DNA of 64,000 nt from Bacillota bacterium (GTDB lineage Bacteria; Bacillota; Clostridia; Christensenellales; UMGS416): contig JAEZSE010000023.1 in assembly GCA_023421955.1 (NCBI GenBank), forward strand, positions 68,485 through 132,484, written 5' to 3'. The translations under genes and the position numbers were made by a program. The notes beneath the pieces are model-generated. The model made no database searches, was not told the DNA's origin, and saw nothing but the letters and a program-made list of their open reading frames with translations. Shown piece by piece: positions 51,278 through 59,541 of this stretch; within the stretch, counting starts at the first letter, position 1; the number at the start of each line of letters is the position of its first letter.

Positions 51278-51916
51278 ATGACAAACTGCTCTGTCGACAT
51301 CCTGCTTATCCGCCATGGCAAAACCGATCCAAGCACTCCCGCGTGCTTTTCCACGGAAAAGAACAGCCCCGACCCCTGCCTCAACGCAAAAGGCCTTGAG
51401 CAGGCGGAGCGCGTGGGCATGCGGTTGGCCCACTCCGGCATCCGGCGCATCCTCTCAAGCGACCTCAGGCGCACCGTGCAGACTGCTGAGGCCATCGCAC
51501 ACCACACAGATGCTTCCATTGAGCTTGTGCCAGCGTTACGGGAAATTGATATGGGCCGCATCAATCACTGCCCATGGGAAGTGTTCCGGCAGGAAGACCC
51601 GGAGTATCATGACCGCTGGCACAGCCACTGCGAGGACCTGCCCTATCCCGGCGGCGAGAGCGGCGGCGACGTGCAGGCGCGGGCAATGCCGGTGATCGAA
51701 GCACTTGCGAAAAACGGACAGGGGTCGGTGGCTGTGGTGACACACGGCGGCGTGATACGCGCGCTGGTGTGCGCGGCGCTGATGATCGGGCAGGAGAAAC
51801 GGTTTTATCTGGGCCCGCCGGAAAACACCAGCATCACGGTGCTGAAATTTGACCCGGAGACCGGGCGGTTTCATGTGGCTGTGATGAACGATGCAGGGCA
51901 TCTGGAGAAGAACTAA
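51278..51916 (+). CDS. Histidine phosphatase family protein
   Basis: A 212-residue phosphatase of the phosphoglycerate mutase superfamily: 'VDILLIRHGKTDPS' (catalytic RHG, residue 11), 'LSSDLRRTVQTAEAIA' and 'GSVAVVTHGGVIRALVCAAL' (second catalytic His). It resembles CobC/GpmB-type phosphatases; the substrate is not certain. GTG 51275 is one codon earlier and equally possible. AGGACG lies upstream. It ends before the sigma-factor operon. Confidence 0.9.
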   Translation: MTNCSVDILLIRHGKTDPSTPACFSTEKNSPDPCLNAKGLEQAERVGMRLAHSGIRRILSSDLRRTVQTAEAIAHHTDASIELVPALREIDMGRINHCPWEVFRQEDPEYHDRWHSHCEDLPYPGGESGGDVQARAMPVIEALAKNGQGSVAVVTHGGVIRALVCAALMIGQEKRFYLGPPENTSITVLKFDPETGRFHVAVMNDAGHLEKN

Positions 51917-51950
51917 TCAATATCATTTTTTAGAACATGTTCATGGTAAG

Positions 51951-51978
51951 GGAACCCCCTTCCCTTCCGCACGATCTA
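51951..51978 (+). promoter_or_regulatory. Candidate ECF-type promoter of the sigma–anti-sigma operon
   Basis: GGAACC (51951–51956), 16 bp and GATCTA (51973–51978) resemble an ECF -35/-10 pair (GGAAC and a short -10). A short inverted repeat AAGGGAA/TTCCCTT overlaps it. This would give autoregulation, which is inference. Confidence 0.35.
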
Positions 51979-52007
51979 ACAATTGAAATCGTCATAGGAG
52001 CAACCGC

Positions 52008-52562
52008 ATGGAGGAGAAGGCAATTCCGGGCATTGCCCCGCCGGACGGAAGGTCTGCGCTGGTATTGGAAGCCCAAAGCGGCAACGCAGAGGCCTTTGCC
52101 GAGTTGGTGGAAGACTGCGAGCGCACGCTTTACCGCATGGCCCGCACGGTGCTCGGAAACGACCAGGATTGTGCCGACGCAGTGCAGGAGGCCATCACCA
52201 AGGCATGGCTGAAGCTGGGCTCGCTGCGTGACCCCGCATTCTTCCGCACATGGCTCATCCGCATCCTGCTCAACGAGTGCTACAAGCTCAGCAAGCGCCG
52301 CAAACGCCCGGCCCCGCAGACAGCCGCCGAAAGCGTACTAGGTCCGGGCTGCCTGCACGACGACCTGATCGACCTGCGCGCGGCACTGGTAGCGCTGCCG
52401 GAAGACCAGCGGGTCGTGGTGGCGCTGCACCATGTGGAAGAAATTCCGGTGGCGGAGATTGCCCGGCTGCTGCGGGTGCCCGCAGGTACGGTGAAAAGCC
52501 GCCTGGCCCGGGCAAGGGCCCGTCTGGCTGAGAGTATGCGCATCAAGGAGGAAAGACCATGA
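52008..52562 (+). CDS. ECF-family RNA polymerase sigma factor
   Basis: A 184-residue sigma-70 of the ECF class: region 2 'GNAEAFAELVEDCERTLYRMARTVLGNDQDCADAVQEAITKAWLKLGSLRDPAFFRTWLIRILLN' and region 4 'LPEDQRVVVALHHVEEIPVAEIARLLRVPAGTVKSRLARARARL'. An AGGAG site precedes the ATG. Its stop overlaps the start of the membrane-anchored partner (ATGA), the usual sigma–anti-sigma coupling. The regulon is unknown. Confidence 0.93.
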   Translation: MEEKAIPGIAPPDGRSALVLEAQSGNAEAFAELVEDCERTLYRMARTVLGNDQDCADAVQEAITKAWLKLGSLRDPAFFRTWLIRILLNECYKLSKRRKRPAPQTAAESVLGPGCLHDDLIDLRAALVALPEDQRVVVALHHVEEIPVAEIARLLRVPAGTVKSRLARARARLAESMRIKEERP

Positions 52563-54454
52563 GAAGCGATTGGGCAGACAAGCTTATTGATACCTACCCC
52601 CCCACCCCCATCGCCTTCACGATGGCGGTGAAGAAAACCGTGGCGGGCCTGCCTGCCCGGAAATCATTCTGGCGGCTGCCACTGCCAGCCACCGTGGCTT
52701 ATGCGCTGGCAATGTGCGGCATTGCGGCGCTGCTGGTGTTTGGCGTGGGGCCGATTCGCGACACCACACCGGCCACCGCGGCCACACCATTGATCCAGCT
52801 GCCTGTGAAAGGCCTTGAATCGCCCCCAAATGGAGAAGACGGCTGGCAGGCTGTTGCAACCGAAGGTTCAGACACGTGGTATTACTGCGCCAAAACCGCA
52901 GAGCTTGCGCTGATCGGCACCGATCAATCCGTCACCGTCACGCTGGATCTTTGGAAGGAGCAAGCCGTAAAGCCCTACACCTTCCTTTGCAGTGGGCAGA
53001 ACCACTGGGTGGCGTTCACCGTGCATGGCAACTCGGGCGACGCCGTATGGGTCGTGACAGCCGGTGGCTGGCGGCTCAAAGTGCCGGATGGGGTGCGATG
53101 GGTGGATGAAAGCATGAACGAAATTCAAGTAAATTGGGCAGATGCCGTGATGGTGTCAACTAAGCAGCTGCCATCGGATGAAACACTTTCTGTTTCTGCG
53201 GTCTTTCCTGAAGGGATCATCTATTATGCTCGGGTATCGTGGACTGGCAGCGGCCTTCCCAACTCCGCGCCAGCTAACATCAGCGGGTCTCTATCCAGAG
53301 GATATCAGGCAGATAACGGGGCTAAAAAGCTTGTTCCATCCAGTTTCCTGATTGGCCTCACGAAGGGGGATGATGGAAAATACACGCTCACACGGGGCGA
53401 CCGTATCATGACAACCCAACTGAAAAGCGACTCTTTTCGCCTTCTGGATATATGCAACAAAGCTCCATACAATAATACAGGCGCACTGTTCATATACAGT
53501 GATGATCCAACCAACACGCTCTGGAAGTTGGATATGACCGACGGCAGCGTGGAAGAAGTTGCAAACCGCTGTGTGGCAGCTGGGTGGACAGATGTAAAGA
53601 CATGTTGGTATGCCACCAAAGAAGCACCTACAAGCATATCCAAAAAAACGGTAGTGGACGACGTTGTCAAACAAATCCAACCGACGGTTACAGGCAGCTC
53701 AATGGGAGCATACATGTATACACCAGAAATAGTCATTCACAACTTGTCAAATGAGGACTACAAGGTGCCCGCCTCCTTCCCCTGTGAACTCCTGTTCAAG
53801 CAGGATGGAGAGGTAATTAAAGCCGTCAGTGGTGACTTTGAGTTAGAAAAGTCCAGCTACATCATGTTGGTGAGCGGAGAGGAAACGACAACACCGGATG
53901 GCACAAAACCAATTATACTGAAGCCGGGAGACTGGCTGAGAGTAGATCTGCCTTCTGCGCCCATCAAGGAAGCCAGTGAATACACGCTGGAAGGCAACGT
54001 GCTTGGCACCGGTCCAACCCTCATTTCCGCCAAAATGCCTTATTGGATTCGCAACTACGCAGGTGTGAATACAACGGGCGTTATCACTGCCGAGCGCCGC
54101 CTCGCTGTCTCGTTCACAAACAACTCACGCATTACCATCTCCCTCCCCAGTCCATACACAGACGATAATGAGATAATGCCGCCGTTTGTATGCTACCGGC
54201 TGTTTCAGGGAGACACCGAGGTGAAACGGGGGGTGCTCAAAATGGCACGCACCGCGCTGCTGGGCAAGAACAGGCAAGTTGAGATAGGCGAAACCCGTGT
54301 GCTGACTGAGGTGACTGATCAACCAGCACTGGCCGGCTTGCCAGCTGGTACCTACCGGCTGGAAGGATTCTTTGAGATGTACACACAAGATTCCGATGCT
54401 CCGTGGGGCATGGCTGGTGGATACTACTTCACGACGGAGTTTGAGGTAAAATAA
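52559..54454 (+). CDS. Large membrane-anchored putative anti-sigma/sensor protein
   Basis: A 631-residue protein. A cytosolic N-terminus of about 45 residues ('DKLIDTYPPTPIAFTMAVKKTVAGL') could hold the sigma factor, one transmembrane segment ('VAYALAMCGIAALLVFGVG') follows, then about 560 extracytoplasmic residues. The external part contains a beta-rich middle and two C-terminal Ig-like repeats: 'PEIVIHNLSNEDYKVPASFPCELLFKQDGEVIKAVSG' and 'LAVSFTNNSRITISLPSPYTDDNEIMPPFVCYRLFQGDTEVKRGV' are alike, both ending with 'AGTYRLEG' or 'ASEYTLEG'-type strands. This is far larger than usual anti-sigma factors. Its ATG overlaps the sigma gene. Confidence 0.75.
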   Translation: MRSDWADKLIDTYPPTPIAFTMAVKKTVAGLPARKSFWRLPLPATVAYALAMCGIAALLVFGVGPIRDTTPATAATPLIQLPVKGLESPPNGEDGWQAVATEGSDTWYYCAKTAELALIGTDQSVTVTLDLWKEQAVKPYTFLCSGQNHWVAFTVHGNSGDAVWVVTAGGWRLKVPDGVRWVDESMNEIQVNWADAVMVSTKQLPSDETLSVSAVFPEGIIYYARVSWTGSGLPNSAPANISGSLSRGYQADNGAKKLVPSSFLIGLTKGDDGKYTLTRGDRIMTTQLKSDSFRLLDICNKAPYNNTGALFIYSDDPTNTLWKLDMTDGSVEEVANRCVAAGWTDVKTCWYATKEAPTSISKKTVVDDVVKQIQPTVTGSSMGAYMYTPEIVIHNLSNEDYKVPASFPCELLFKQDGEVIKAVSGDFELEKSSYIMLVSGEETTTPDGTKPIILKPGDWLRVDLPSAPIKEASEYTLEGNVLGTGPTLISAKMPYWIRNYAGVNTTGVITAERRLAVSFTNNSRITISLPSPYTDDNEIMPPFVCYRLFQGDTEVKRGVLKMARTALLGKNRQVEIGETRVLTEVTDQPALAGLPAGTYRLEGFFEMYTQDSDAPWGMAGGYYFTTEFEVK

Positions 54455-54476
54455 CAAGAGCAAGAAATCCATCCCC

Positions 54477-54512
54477 ACACCCGGAGGCAAAGCTCCGGGT
54501 GTTTCTTTATTC
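54477..54512 (+). terminator. Terminator of the sigma-factor operon
   Basis: ACACCCGGAG(GCAAAG)CTCCGGGTGT (54477–54502) is followed by TTCTTTATT, about 22 bp after the stop. Confidence 0.9.
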
Positions 54513-54553
54513 ATAGCAAGCACAATTTATCGTAGCAAATTTGCGTCACCCTA

Positions 54554-54609
54554 TTGACACCAACAATTAGGTAATATATTATATTCACGTAGGTAACACA
54601 TTACCTAAT
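54554..54609 (+). promoter_or_regulatory. Promoter and palindromic operator of the DUF6544 gene
   Basis: TTGACA (54554–54559), 17 bp and TATTAT (54577–54582) form a good SigA promoter. ATTAGGTAAT (54565–54574, in the spacer) and ATTACCTAAT (54600–54609) are exact inverted copies, and a third half-site TAGGTAA lies between them at 54591–54597. Three copies around the -10 suggest binding of a dimeric repressor. The regulator is not adjacent. Confidence 0.7.
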
Positions 54610-54629
54610 CGTTCAAGGATGTGACACTC

Positions 54630-55487
54630 ATGAAAAGGAAATGGATCTGGCTTGGCATCATCATACTGTTGGGAGGGGCGGCGATCACGATGTCGATCTT
54701 GTCAAAGGGAATGCAAAACACCTATGAGGCGGAAGCCCGCAGCCAGTTTGCGGCGCGGGGTGCGCAACAAACCGAACTGCTGACCGAGGCAGATATGGCG
54801 CACCTGCCTGCCCCGGTGCAGAAGTACCTTCGCTATACCGGCGCGGTGGGCAAACCCAAGGTGCATAACTTCCGCGCCGAGTTCCGTGGCCGGATGAAGC
54901 AGGACCCCAAGCGGGACTGGATGCAGGTGTCGGCCCGACAGGTCAACTTTTACCCAAACCCGGTGCGGCTGTTCTACATCGACGGCAGGTTCTCCGGCAT
55001 CCCGGCCTACGGGCTGCACGCCTACAAAGAGCAGAAAGGCACCATGCGCATCAAGCTTGCGGGCCTGCTCACCGTCGTGGACGCCAAGGGGCATGAGATG
55101 GACCAAAGCGACACGGTGACACTGTTCAACGATATGTGCGTGATGGCCCCAGCCACGCTGATCGACTCCAACATCCAGTGGGAGACGGTGGATGATCGCA
55201 CCGTGAAGGCGGTCTATCCCAACGGGGAAAACCGGGTGTCGGCGGTGCTGACCTTCAACGACGCCGGTGAGCTCATCAACTTCGTTTCAGAAGACCGGTT
55301 TATGAAGGCCGGGGATAAGGACGCCCGGCTGGCTCCCTGGTCCACGCCATTGACCGATTATCAGGACTACAACGGGCTCCGGCTGGCCTCACGGGCCAAG
55401 GCGGTGTGGCTGCTGCCGGAGGGCGAGTATCTGTATGCGGAGTTTGAGATGGTGAATGTGGAACAAAATGTCGGAAGTTTGAAATGA
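54630..55487 (+). CDS. DUF6544 family membrane-anchored protein
   Basis: A 285-residue protein with one N-terminal transmembrane segment ('WIWLGIIILLGGAAITMSIL') and a beta-rich body. The pattern 'LTEADMAHLPAPVQKYLRYTGAVGKPKVHNFRAEFRGRMK' and 'NGENRVSAVLTFNDAGELINFVSEDR' fits DUF6544 (formerly DUF6920). The function is unknown. ATG 54630 has AAGGATG upstream. The palindromic operator suggests tight regulation, unlike its neighbours. It stands alone between a terminator and a hairpin element. Confidence 0.82.
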   Translation: MKRKWIWLGIIILLGGAAITMSILSKGMQNTYEAEARSQFAARGAQQTELLTEADMAHLPAPVQKYLRYTGAVGKPKVHNFRAEFRGRMKQDPKRDWMQVSARQVNFYPNPVRLFYIDGRFSGIPAYGLHAYKEQKGTMRIKLAGLLTVVDAKGHEMDQSDTVTLFNDMCVMAPATLIDSNIQWETVDDRTVKAVYPNGENRVSAVLTFNDAGELINFVSEDRFMKAGDKDARLAPWSTPLTDYQDYNGLRLASRAKAVWLLPEGEYLYAEFEMVNVEQNVGSLK

Positions 55488-55565
55488 AAACGGCGAAGAT
55501 TGCAACACCCGCTGTGTTAATGGTGATCCTTTCCGTGATATCTTCGCAAAAATCGTTCAGGGCAT

Positions 55566-55620
55566 CTCCCTACCCCCCTTATGAAGGGGGGATGTCCTCT
55601 TCAGAGGACAGGGGGGATTC
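55566..55620. repeat. Hairpin repeat element, copy 1
   Basis: Two C/G-run flanks (ACCCCCCTTATGAAGGGGGG; CAGGGGGGATT) enclose a hairpin GTCCTCTTCAGAGGAC. It belongs to the 'AATCCCCCCTG…' family seen at 58969, 59083, 62092, 62212, 63619, 63781 and 63890. Here it supplies the last dozen codons of the radical SAM gene. Confidence 0.75.
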
Positions 55621-56220
55621 AATATACTCCCTCACCCGGAACCTTACCCCAAGCCCCCCGGCCACCTTGCGGCTTGCCTCCACCTTCTCCTTGCCGATGG
55701 AGTCCACCACAGTCATCACCACGTCGATACCCTCTCGCTTGCAGGCTGCTGCGAAATCGAGCATGGCCTGCCAGCTCTTTTCGCCGTGGGCAGGCCGGCT
55801 CACCGCCACATATTCGGCGGCTGTGGGGGCGTTCAGGCTGATGGAAACGGTGTCGACCAAACCCTTCAGCTCTGGCGCAATGTCCCGCCCGGCGATGAGG
55901 CTCCCCTGCCCGTTGGTATTCAGGCGCACAGGCGCATGCCAGCGAGCCTTGATTTCGCGGGCGACAATGAGCAGCGTGTCCAGCCGCATCGTGGGCTCGC
56001 CGAAGCCGCAGAACACCACCTCGGAAAACTTGTTCGCCCCGCCCCTGGCCTCAATGGCAGCAATTACTTCCTCAAGCGATGGGTCGCGCTCCAGCCACAG
56101 CTCGTGGCCCTCGAAGGCCTTGCGGCTGTCGCGCACGCAAAACACGCAGCGGAACGTGCAGCGGTTCGTGATGTTCAGATACAGCCCGCTGCCGTGCGGG
56201 TAAGCGTAGACCTGGCTCAT
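55579..56220 (-). CDS. TatD-associated radical SAM protein
   Basis: A 213-residue radical SAM protein of the TatD-linked (TIGR04038-like) group: 'YLNITNRCTFRCVFCVRDSRKAFEGHELWLERDPS' has the CxxxCxxC cluster site, followed by 'SEVVFCGFGEPTMRLD' and 'LNTNGQGSLIAGRD'. It makes a 5'-deoxyadenosyl radical; the substrate is unknown. Its stop lies in a hairpin repeat, so the last residues ('PLSSEEDIPPS') come from the repeat. It is coupled to tatD by an ATGA overlap. Confidence 0.88.
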   Translation of the reverse strand: MSQVYAYPHGSGLYLNITNRCTFRCVFCVRDSRKAFEGHELWLERDPSLEEVIAAIEARGGANKFSEVVFCGFGEPTMRLDTLLIVAREIKARWHAPVRLNTNGQGSLIAGRDIAPELKGLVDTVSISLNAPTAAEYVAVSRPAHGEKSWQAMLDFAAACKREGIDVVMTVVDSIGKEKVEASRKVAGGLGVRFRVREYIESPLSSEEDIPPS

Positions 56221-56999
56221 TGCTTCTCTCCCGAATCGTTGACACGAAACAGCCGGCAGGCGTTCTGAAACGCCGCTTCAGCAAACTCCTCCGGATCCAT
56301 GCCCCGCAGGCGGGCAATGGCCCCGGCGGTGTATCTCACATGCTTGGGCTCGTTGCGCTTTCCACGCATGGGCTCCGGCGACAAATAGGGGCAGTCGGTC
56401 TCCACCAGCAGCCGGTCCAGCGGCACATATTGGGCCACCTCATGCAGGTTGCGGGCGTTCTTGAATGTGACCGGGCCAGCAAGGGAAATGTAGAGCCCGG
56501 CCTTCAGGCACTCCTTGGCGATCTCCACGCTGCCGGAAAAGCAGTGCATCACGCCCATGGGGATCTCGCCGCACTGCACCATTGGCATGAAGTCACCCCA
56601 GGCCTCACGGATGTGATACATCACAGGCAGATTCACCCGTCTCACCAGTTCCAGTTGCTGGCGGAAGCAGGCCATCTGCACGTCGCGGGGGCGGAAGTCA
56701 TAGTGGTAATCCAGCCCGATCTCGCCCACAGCCACCACTCTGGGGTGGGCTGCCCAATTTGTCAGTTGGGCCAGGTCGGCGTCGGAAATATCCTCAGCCA
56801 CATGGGGGTGGATACCAATGGACGCCACCACATGGGGATACCGCTCGGCCAACGCGATGGCAGCGGCGGAGCTGCCCATATCGGCGGCGGCGGAAAGCAC
56901 CAGCTCAACGCCCTCATCTGGCAGCGCCGGGATCAGCTGATCCCGGTCGCTGTCAAAGCTGTCGTCATCCAGATGGGCATGGGTATCAAACAGGCGCAT
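56217..56999 (-). CDS. tatD: TatD family deoxyribonuclease
   Basis: A 260-residue metal-dependent hydrolase: 'MRLFDTHAHLDDDSFD' gives the HxH site, 'AVGEIGLDYHYDF' the Glu, 'VMYHIREAW' and 'VMHCFSGS' further ligands, and 'LLVETDCPYLSPEP' the final Asp. It acts as a 3'-5' exonuclease/DNase in relatives. It sits 0 bp after metG, a conserved arrangement in Bacillota. Confidence 0.95.
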   Translation of the reverse strand: MRLFDTHAHLDDDSFDSDRDQLIPALPDEGVELVLSAAADMGSSAAAIALAERYPHVVASIGIHPHVAEDISDADLAQLTNWAAHPRVVAVGEIGLDYHYDFRPRDVQMACFRQQLELVRRVNLPVMYHIREAWGDFMPMVQCGEIPMGVMHCFSGSVEIAKECLKAGLYISLAGPVTFKNARNLHEVAQYVPLDRLLVETDCPYLSPEPMRGKRNEPKHVRYTAGAIARLRGMDPEEFAEAAFQNACRLFRVNDSGEKQ

Positions 57000-58952
57000 T
57001 TAACGCACCTCGGATCCGTCGGGAAGCACTGCTTCCGGTGTAACCAGCTTCAAATTGCCCTCGTCGTCACTGGCGCAGAGGATCATGCCCTCGCTCATCA
57101 CGCCGCGGAGCTTCACCGGCTTCAGGTTGCACACCAGCACCACGGTCTTGCCGACCATTTCTTCAGGCTTATAGTATTTGGCGATGCCGCTGACCACGGT
57201 GCGGCTGCCCAGGGCGCCCACCTCCACGGTGAGCTTCAGCAGCTTGTCGCTCTTTTCCACCGGCTCGCAGGCGGTCACCTTGGCAAGCCGCAGGTCGGTT
57301 TTAGCAAAGTCATCAATGGTGATCTCTTCCTTCTGCGGCCCGCCCACTTTCTTCACTTCCGGTGCTGCCGGTGTGGCGCTGCGGCCAGCCAGCTCGCGGA
57401 GGGCTTCCACCTCCACCTCCGGATCGAGACGCGGGAACAGTGCCGGCAACGTTTCCACCGCCCTGCCAGCCACCAAGCCGCCGAAGCTCTTCAGCGAATC
57501 CCACGAGCGCAGCGTCTGACCGGTCACATTGAGCATCTGGAAGAGCTTGTTGGGCGTGTCGGTGAAGCAGGCCTGCAGCGCCACGGCCACAAACCGCAGG
57601 CTTTCGGCCAGGTTGTACATGACCGTGCCAAGGCGGGGGCGGTTGGCTTCCTCGCGGGCCAGCACCCAGGGTGTGGTCTGGTCGATATAGCGGTTGCACT
57701 CGCTCACCAGCTTCCAAAGCTCCGCCAGCGCCAGTGAGAACTGCATCTTGTCCATTTGCTCGGCGAACTTCTGCGCCGATTCCACAGCCAGGGCGCGGAG
57801 GTTTTGGTCAATCTCCTCAAGCTCCGCGGGAGCCGGGATCACGCCGTCAAAGTACTTTTGGATCATCGCCACGGTGCGGCTGGCGAGATTACCCAAGTCG
57901 TTGGCAAGGTCGCTGTTGATGCGGCTTACAAAGCCCTTGTAGGAAAAGTCGCCGTCGGCGCCAAAGGGGATTTCACGGAGCAGGAAGTATTTCACGGCGT
58001 CCACGCCATAGCGGCCCACCAGCGCCACCGGGTCGATCACGTTGCCCTTGGATTTGCTCATCTTTTCGCCGTTGACCGTCCACCAGCCGTGCCCGAACAC
58101 CTGCTTGGGCAGCGGCAGGCCCAGCGCGTGCAGCATGATCGGCCAGATGATCGTGTGGAAGCGCACGATTTCTTTGCCAACCACATGCACATCAGCGGGC
58201 CAGAACTTGTTATACAGCGTCTCGTCGTCGCTATACGCTCCGAGCGCCGTGATGTAGTTGGAGAGCGCGTCCAACCACACATAGACCACATGCTTGGTGT
58301 CAAAGGTGACCGGGATGCCCCAGGTGAAGCTGGTACGCGACACGCACAGGTCTTCCAAACCGGGCTTCAAAAAGTTCTGCACCATCTCGTTTTTGCGGCT
58401 GACCGGCTGGATGAAGTCCGGGTTCTTCTCAATGTAGTCCATCAGCCACGGCGCATACTTGCTGGTCTTGAAGAAGTATGCTTCCTCCTCGGCCATCTTT
58501 ACCTCGCGGCCGCAGTCGGGGCACTTGCCGTCCTTTAATTGCGTCTCGGTCCAGAAGGCCTCGCAGGGCGTGCAATACCAACCCTTGTAGGCGCCTTTGT
58601 AGATATCACCCTGTAGATAGAGCTTGTTGAAGATCTTCTGCACGGCCTTCACATGGCGCTCCTCAGTGGTGCGGATGAAATCGTTGTTGGTGATGTCCAT
58701 CGCCTTCCACAGCTCGTGGATGCCGGCCACGATGTCGTCCACAAATTCCTGGGGTGTCACCCCAACCTTGGCGGCTGCCTCCTCGATCTTCTGGCCGTGC
58801 TCGTCGGTGCCGGTGAGGAAATAGACGTCGTAGCCGGTGAGGCGCTTCCAGCGGGCCATCGTGTCGCAGCACACGGTGCAGTAGCCGTTGCCGATGTGCA
58901 GCTTGCCGCTGGGGTAATAGATCGGGGTGGTGATGTAGAAGGTGGGTTTCAT
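57000..58952 (-). CDS. metG: Methionyl-tRNA synthetase
   Basis: A 650-residue enzyme that charges tRNA-Met. The class I motifs are 'YYPSGKLHIGNGY' (HIGH-like, residue 19) and 'GEKMSKSKGNVID' (KMSKS). A zinc-binding insert has 'CTPCEAFWTETQL' and 'CPDCGRE'. A C-terminal tRNA-binding OB domain ('IDDFAKTDLRLAKVTACEPVEKSDKLLKL') starts near residue 545. A methionine-type T-box leader lies upstream, separated by two hairpin repeat elements. metG and tatD are immediately adjacent. Confidence 0.97.
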   Translation of the reverse strand: MKPTFYITTPIYYPSGKLHIGNGYCTVCCDTMARWKRLTGYDVYFLTGTDEHGQKIEEAAAKVGVTPQEFVDDIVAGIHELWKAMDITNNDFIRTTEERHVKAVQKIFNKLYLQGDIYKGAYKGWYCTPCEAFWTETQLKDGKCPDCGREVKMAEEEAYFFKTSKYAPWLMDYIEKNPDFIQPVSRKNEMVQNFLKPGLEDLCVSRTSFTWGIPVTFDTKHVVYVWLDALSNYITALGAYSDDETLYNKFWPADVHVVGKEIVRFHTIIWPIMLHALGLPLPKQVFGHGWWTVNGEKMSKSKGNVIDPVALVGRYGVDAVKYFLLREIPFGADGDFSYKGFVSRINSDLANDLGNLASRTVAMIQKYFDGVIPAPAELEEIDQNLRALAVESAQKFAEQMDKMQFSLALAELWKLVSECNRYIDQTTPWVLAREEANRPRLGTVMYNLAESLRFVAVALQACFTDTPNKLFQMLNVTGQTLRSWDSLKSFGGLVAGRAVETLPALFPRLDPEVEVEALRELAGRSATPAAPEVKKVGGPQKEEITIDDFAKTDLRLAKVTACEPVEKSDKLLKLTVEVGALGSRTVVSGIAKYYKPEEMVGKTVVLVCNLKPVKLRGVMSEGMILCASDDEGNLKLVTPEAVLPDGSEVR

Positions 58953-58968
58953 GGTTTCAGCTCCTTAT

Positions 58969-59043
58969 AAATCCCCCCTGCCGCTTCGGCGGCATCCCCC
59001 CTTGAATTTTTGCCTTCGGCAAAAACAAAGGGGGTGGGGAGTT
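58969..59043. repeat. Hairpin repeat element, copy 2
   Basis: AAATCCCCCCTG, hairpin CCGC(TTCG)GCGG, CATCCCCCCTTG, hairpin TTTTTGCC(TTC)GGCAAAAA, then CAAAGGGGGT. The layout equals copy 3 read in the opposite direction. It lies in the metG leader, between the T-box terminator and the start codon. Confidence 0.8.
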
Positions 59044-59082
59044 GCTTCGAATATAGTTCATCAGGGCGCAACCTGTTCCTTC

Positions 59083-59150
59083 CTTACCCCCTTTGACGTT
59101 GCGAAGCAACGATTCAAGGGGGGATGGCCCTCGCAAGGGCCAGGGGGGAT
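59083..59150. repeat. Hairpin repeat element, copy 3 (inverted)
   Basis: ACCCCCTTTG, hairpin CGTTGC(GAA)GCAACG, CAAGGGGGGATG, hairpin GGCCC(TCGCAA)GGGCC, CAGGGGGGAT. It is the mirror image of copy 2, with different stem bases that still pair. The two copies may themselves form a long inverted pair. Confidence 0.8.
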
Positions 59151-59153
59151 AAT

Positions 59154-59434
59154 AAAAACCCCGCCCCTATCGCAGGGGCGAGGTTTCTCGCCGTACCACC
59201 CTGTTTCGCCATGCCTCCAAAAGAAGGCACAACCTCATGCCGCGGCATTCACCGCGTCGCGCGCTAACGGGCGCTGCCGCCCCGGCTTCAGGCTTACTTT
59301 CGCGTTCGGCCGGGGATGCTCGGGGGCCATGTTCGTTCCTGCTGCGCTGCCGGGTCTCAGCCGCTCCGGCTCTCTGTCTAGCGCACGATGGAAGTACTCT
59401 TCCCGTCATCGCTGAAATAGTGTGACCTATTTCA
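59154..59434 (-). promoter_or_regulatory. Methionine T-box leader of metG
   Basis: On the minus strand it starts GATGACGGGAAGAGTA and AGAGAGCCGG…GGCTGAGA (Stem I), holds a specifier GAAC-ATG-G (Met) and ends with the T-box CAGGGTGGTACGGCG before the terminator CCTCGCCCC/GGGGCGGGG plus T run. Uncharged tRNA-Met would favour read-through. It opens with an inverted repeat TGAAATAG/CTATTTCA at 59413–59434. A near-identical copy lies at 62304–62588. Confidence 0.92.
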
Positions 59435-59440
59435 TAGTGA

Positions 59441-59469
59441 ATTATAGGGTTTTCGGGCATTTGTGTCAA
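59441..59469 (-). promoter_or_regulatory. Consensus promoter of the metG T-box leader
   Basis: TTGACA (59469–59464), 17 bp and TATAAT (59446–59441) are perfect SigA boxes on the minus strand. The start would fall near 59434, at the first base of the leader hairpin. Confidence 0.92.
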
Positions 59470-59485
59470 GAATTGGATCAAGGCC

Positions 59486-59518
59486 TCAGTCCAGGTCGCT
59501 GAAGTTCATATCAAGGTC
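59486..59518 (-). pseudogene. Remnant of a GNAT gene 3' end
   Basis: The minus strand reads D-L-D-M-N-F-S-D-L-D-stop, matching the end of the intact GNAT gene at 62640–63407 (D-L-E-V-N-F-C-D-L-G-stop) with the same spacing to the promoter and T-box. The rest of the gene is missing, so this is the edge of a duplicated segment. Confidence 0.75.
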
Positions 59519-59541
59519 CGCCGTTCAGACATCCGGCTGCT

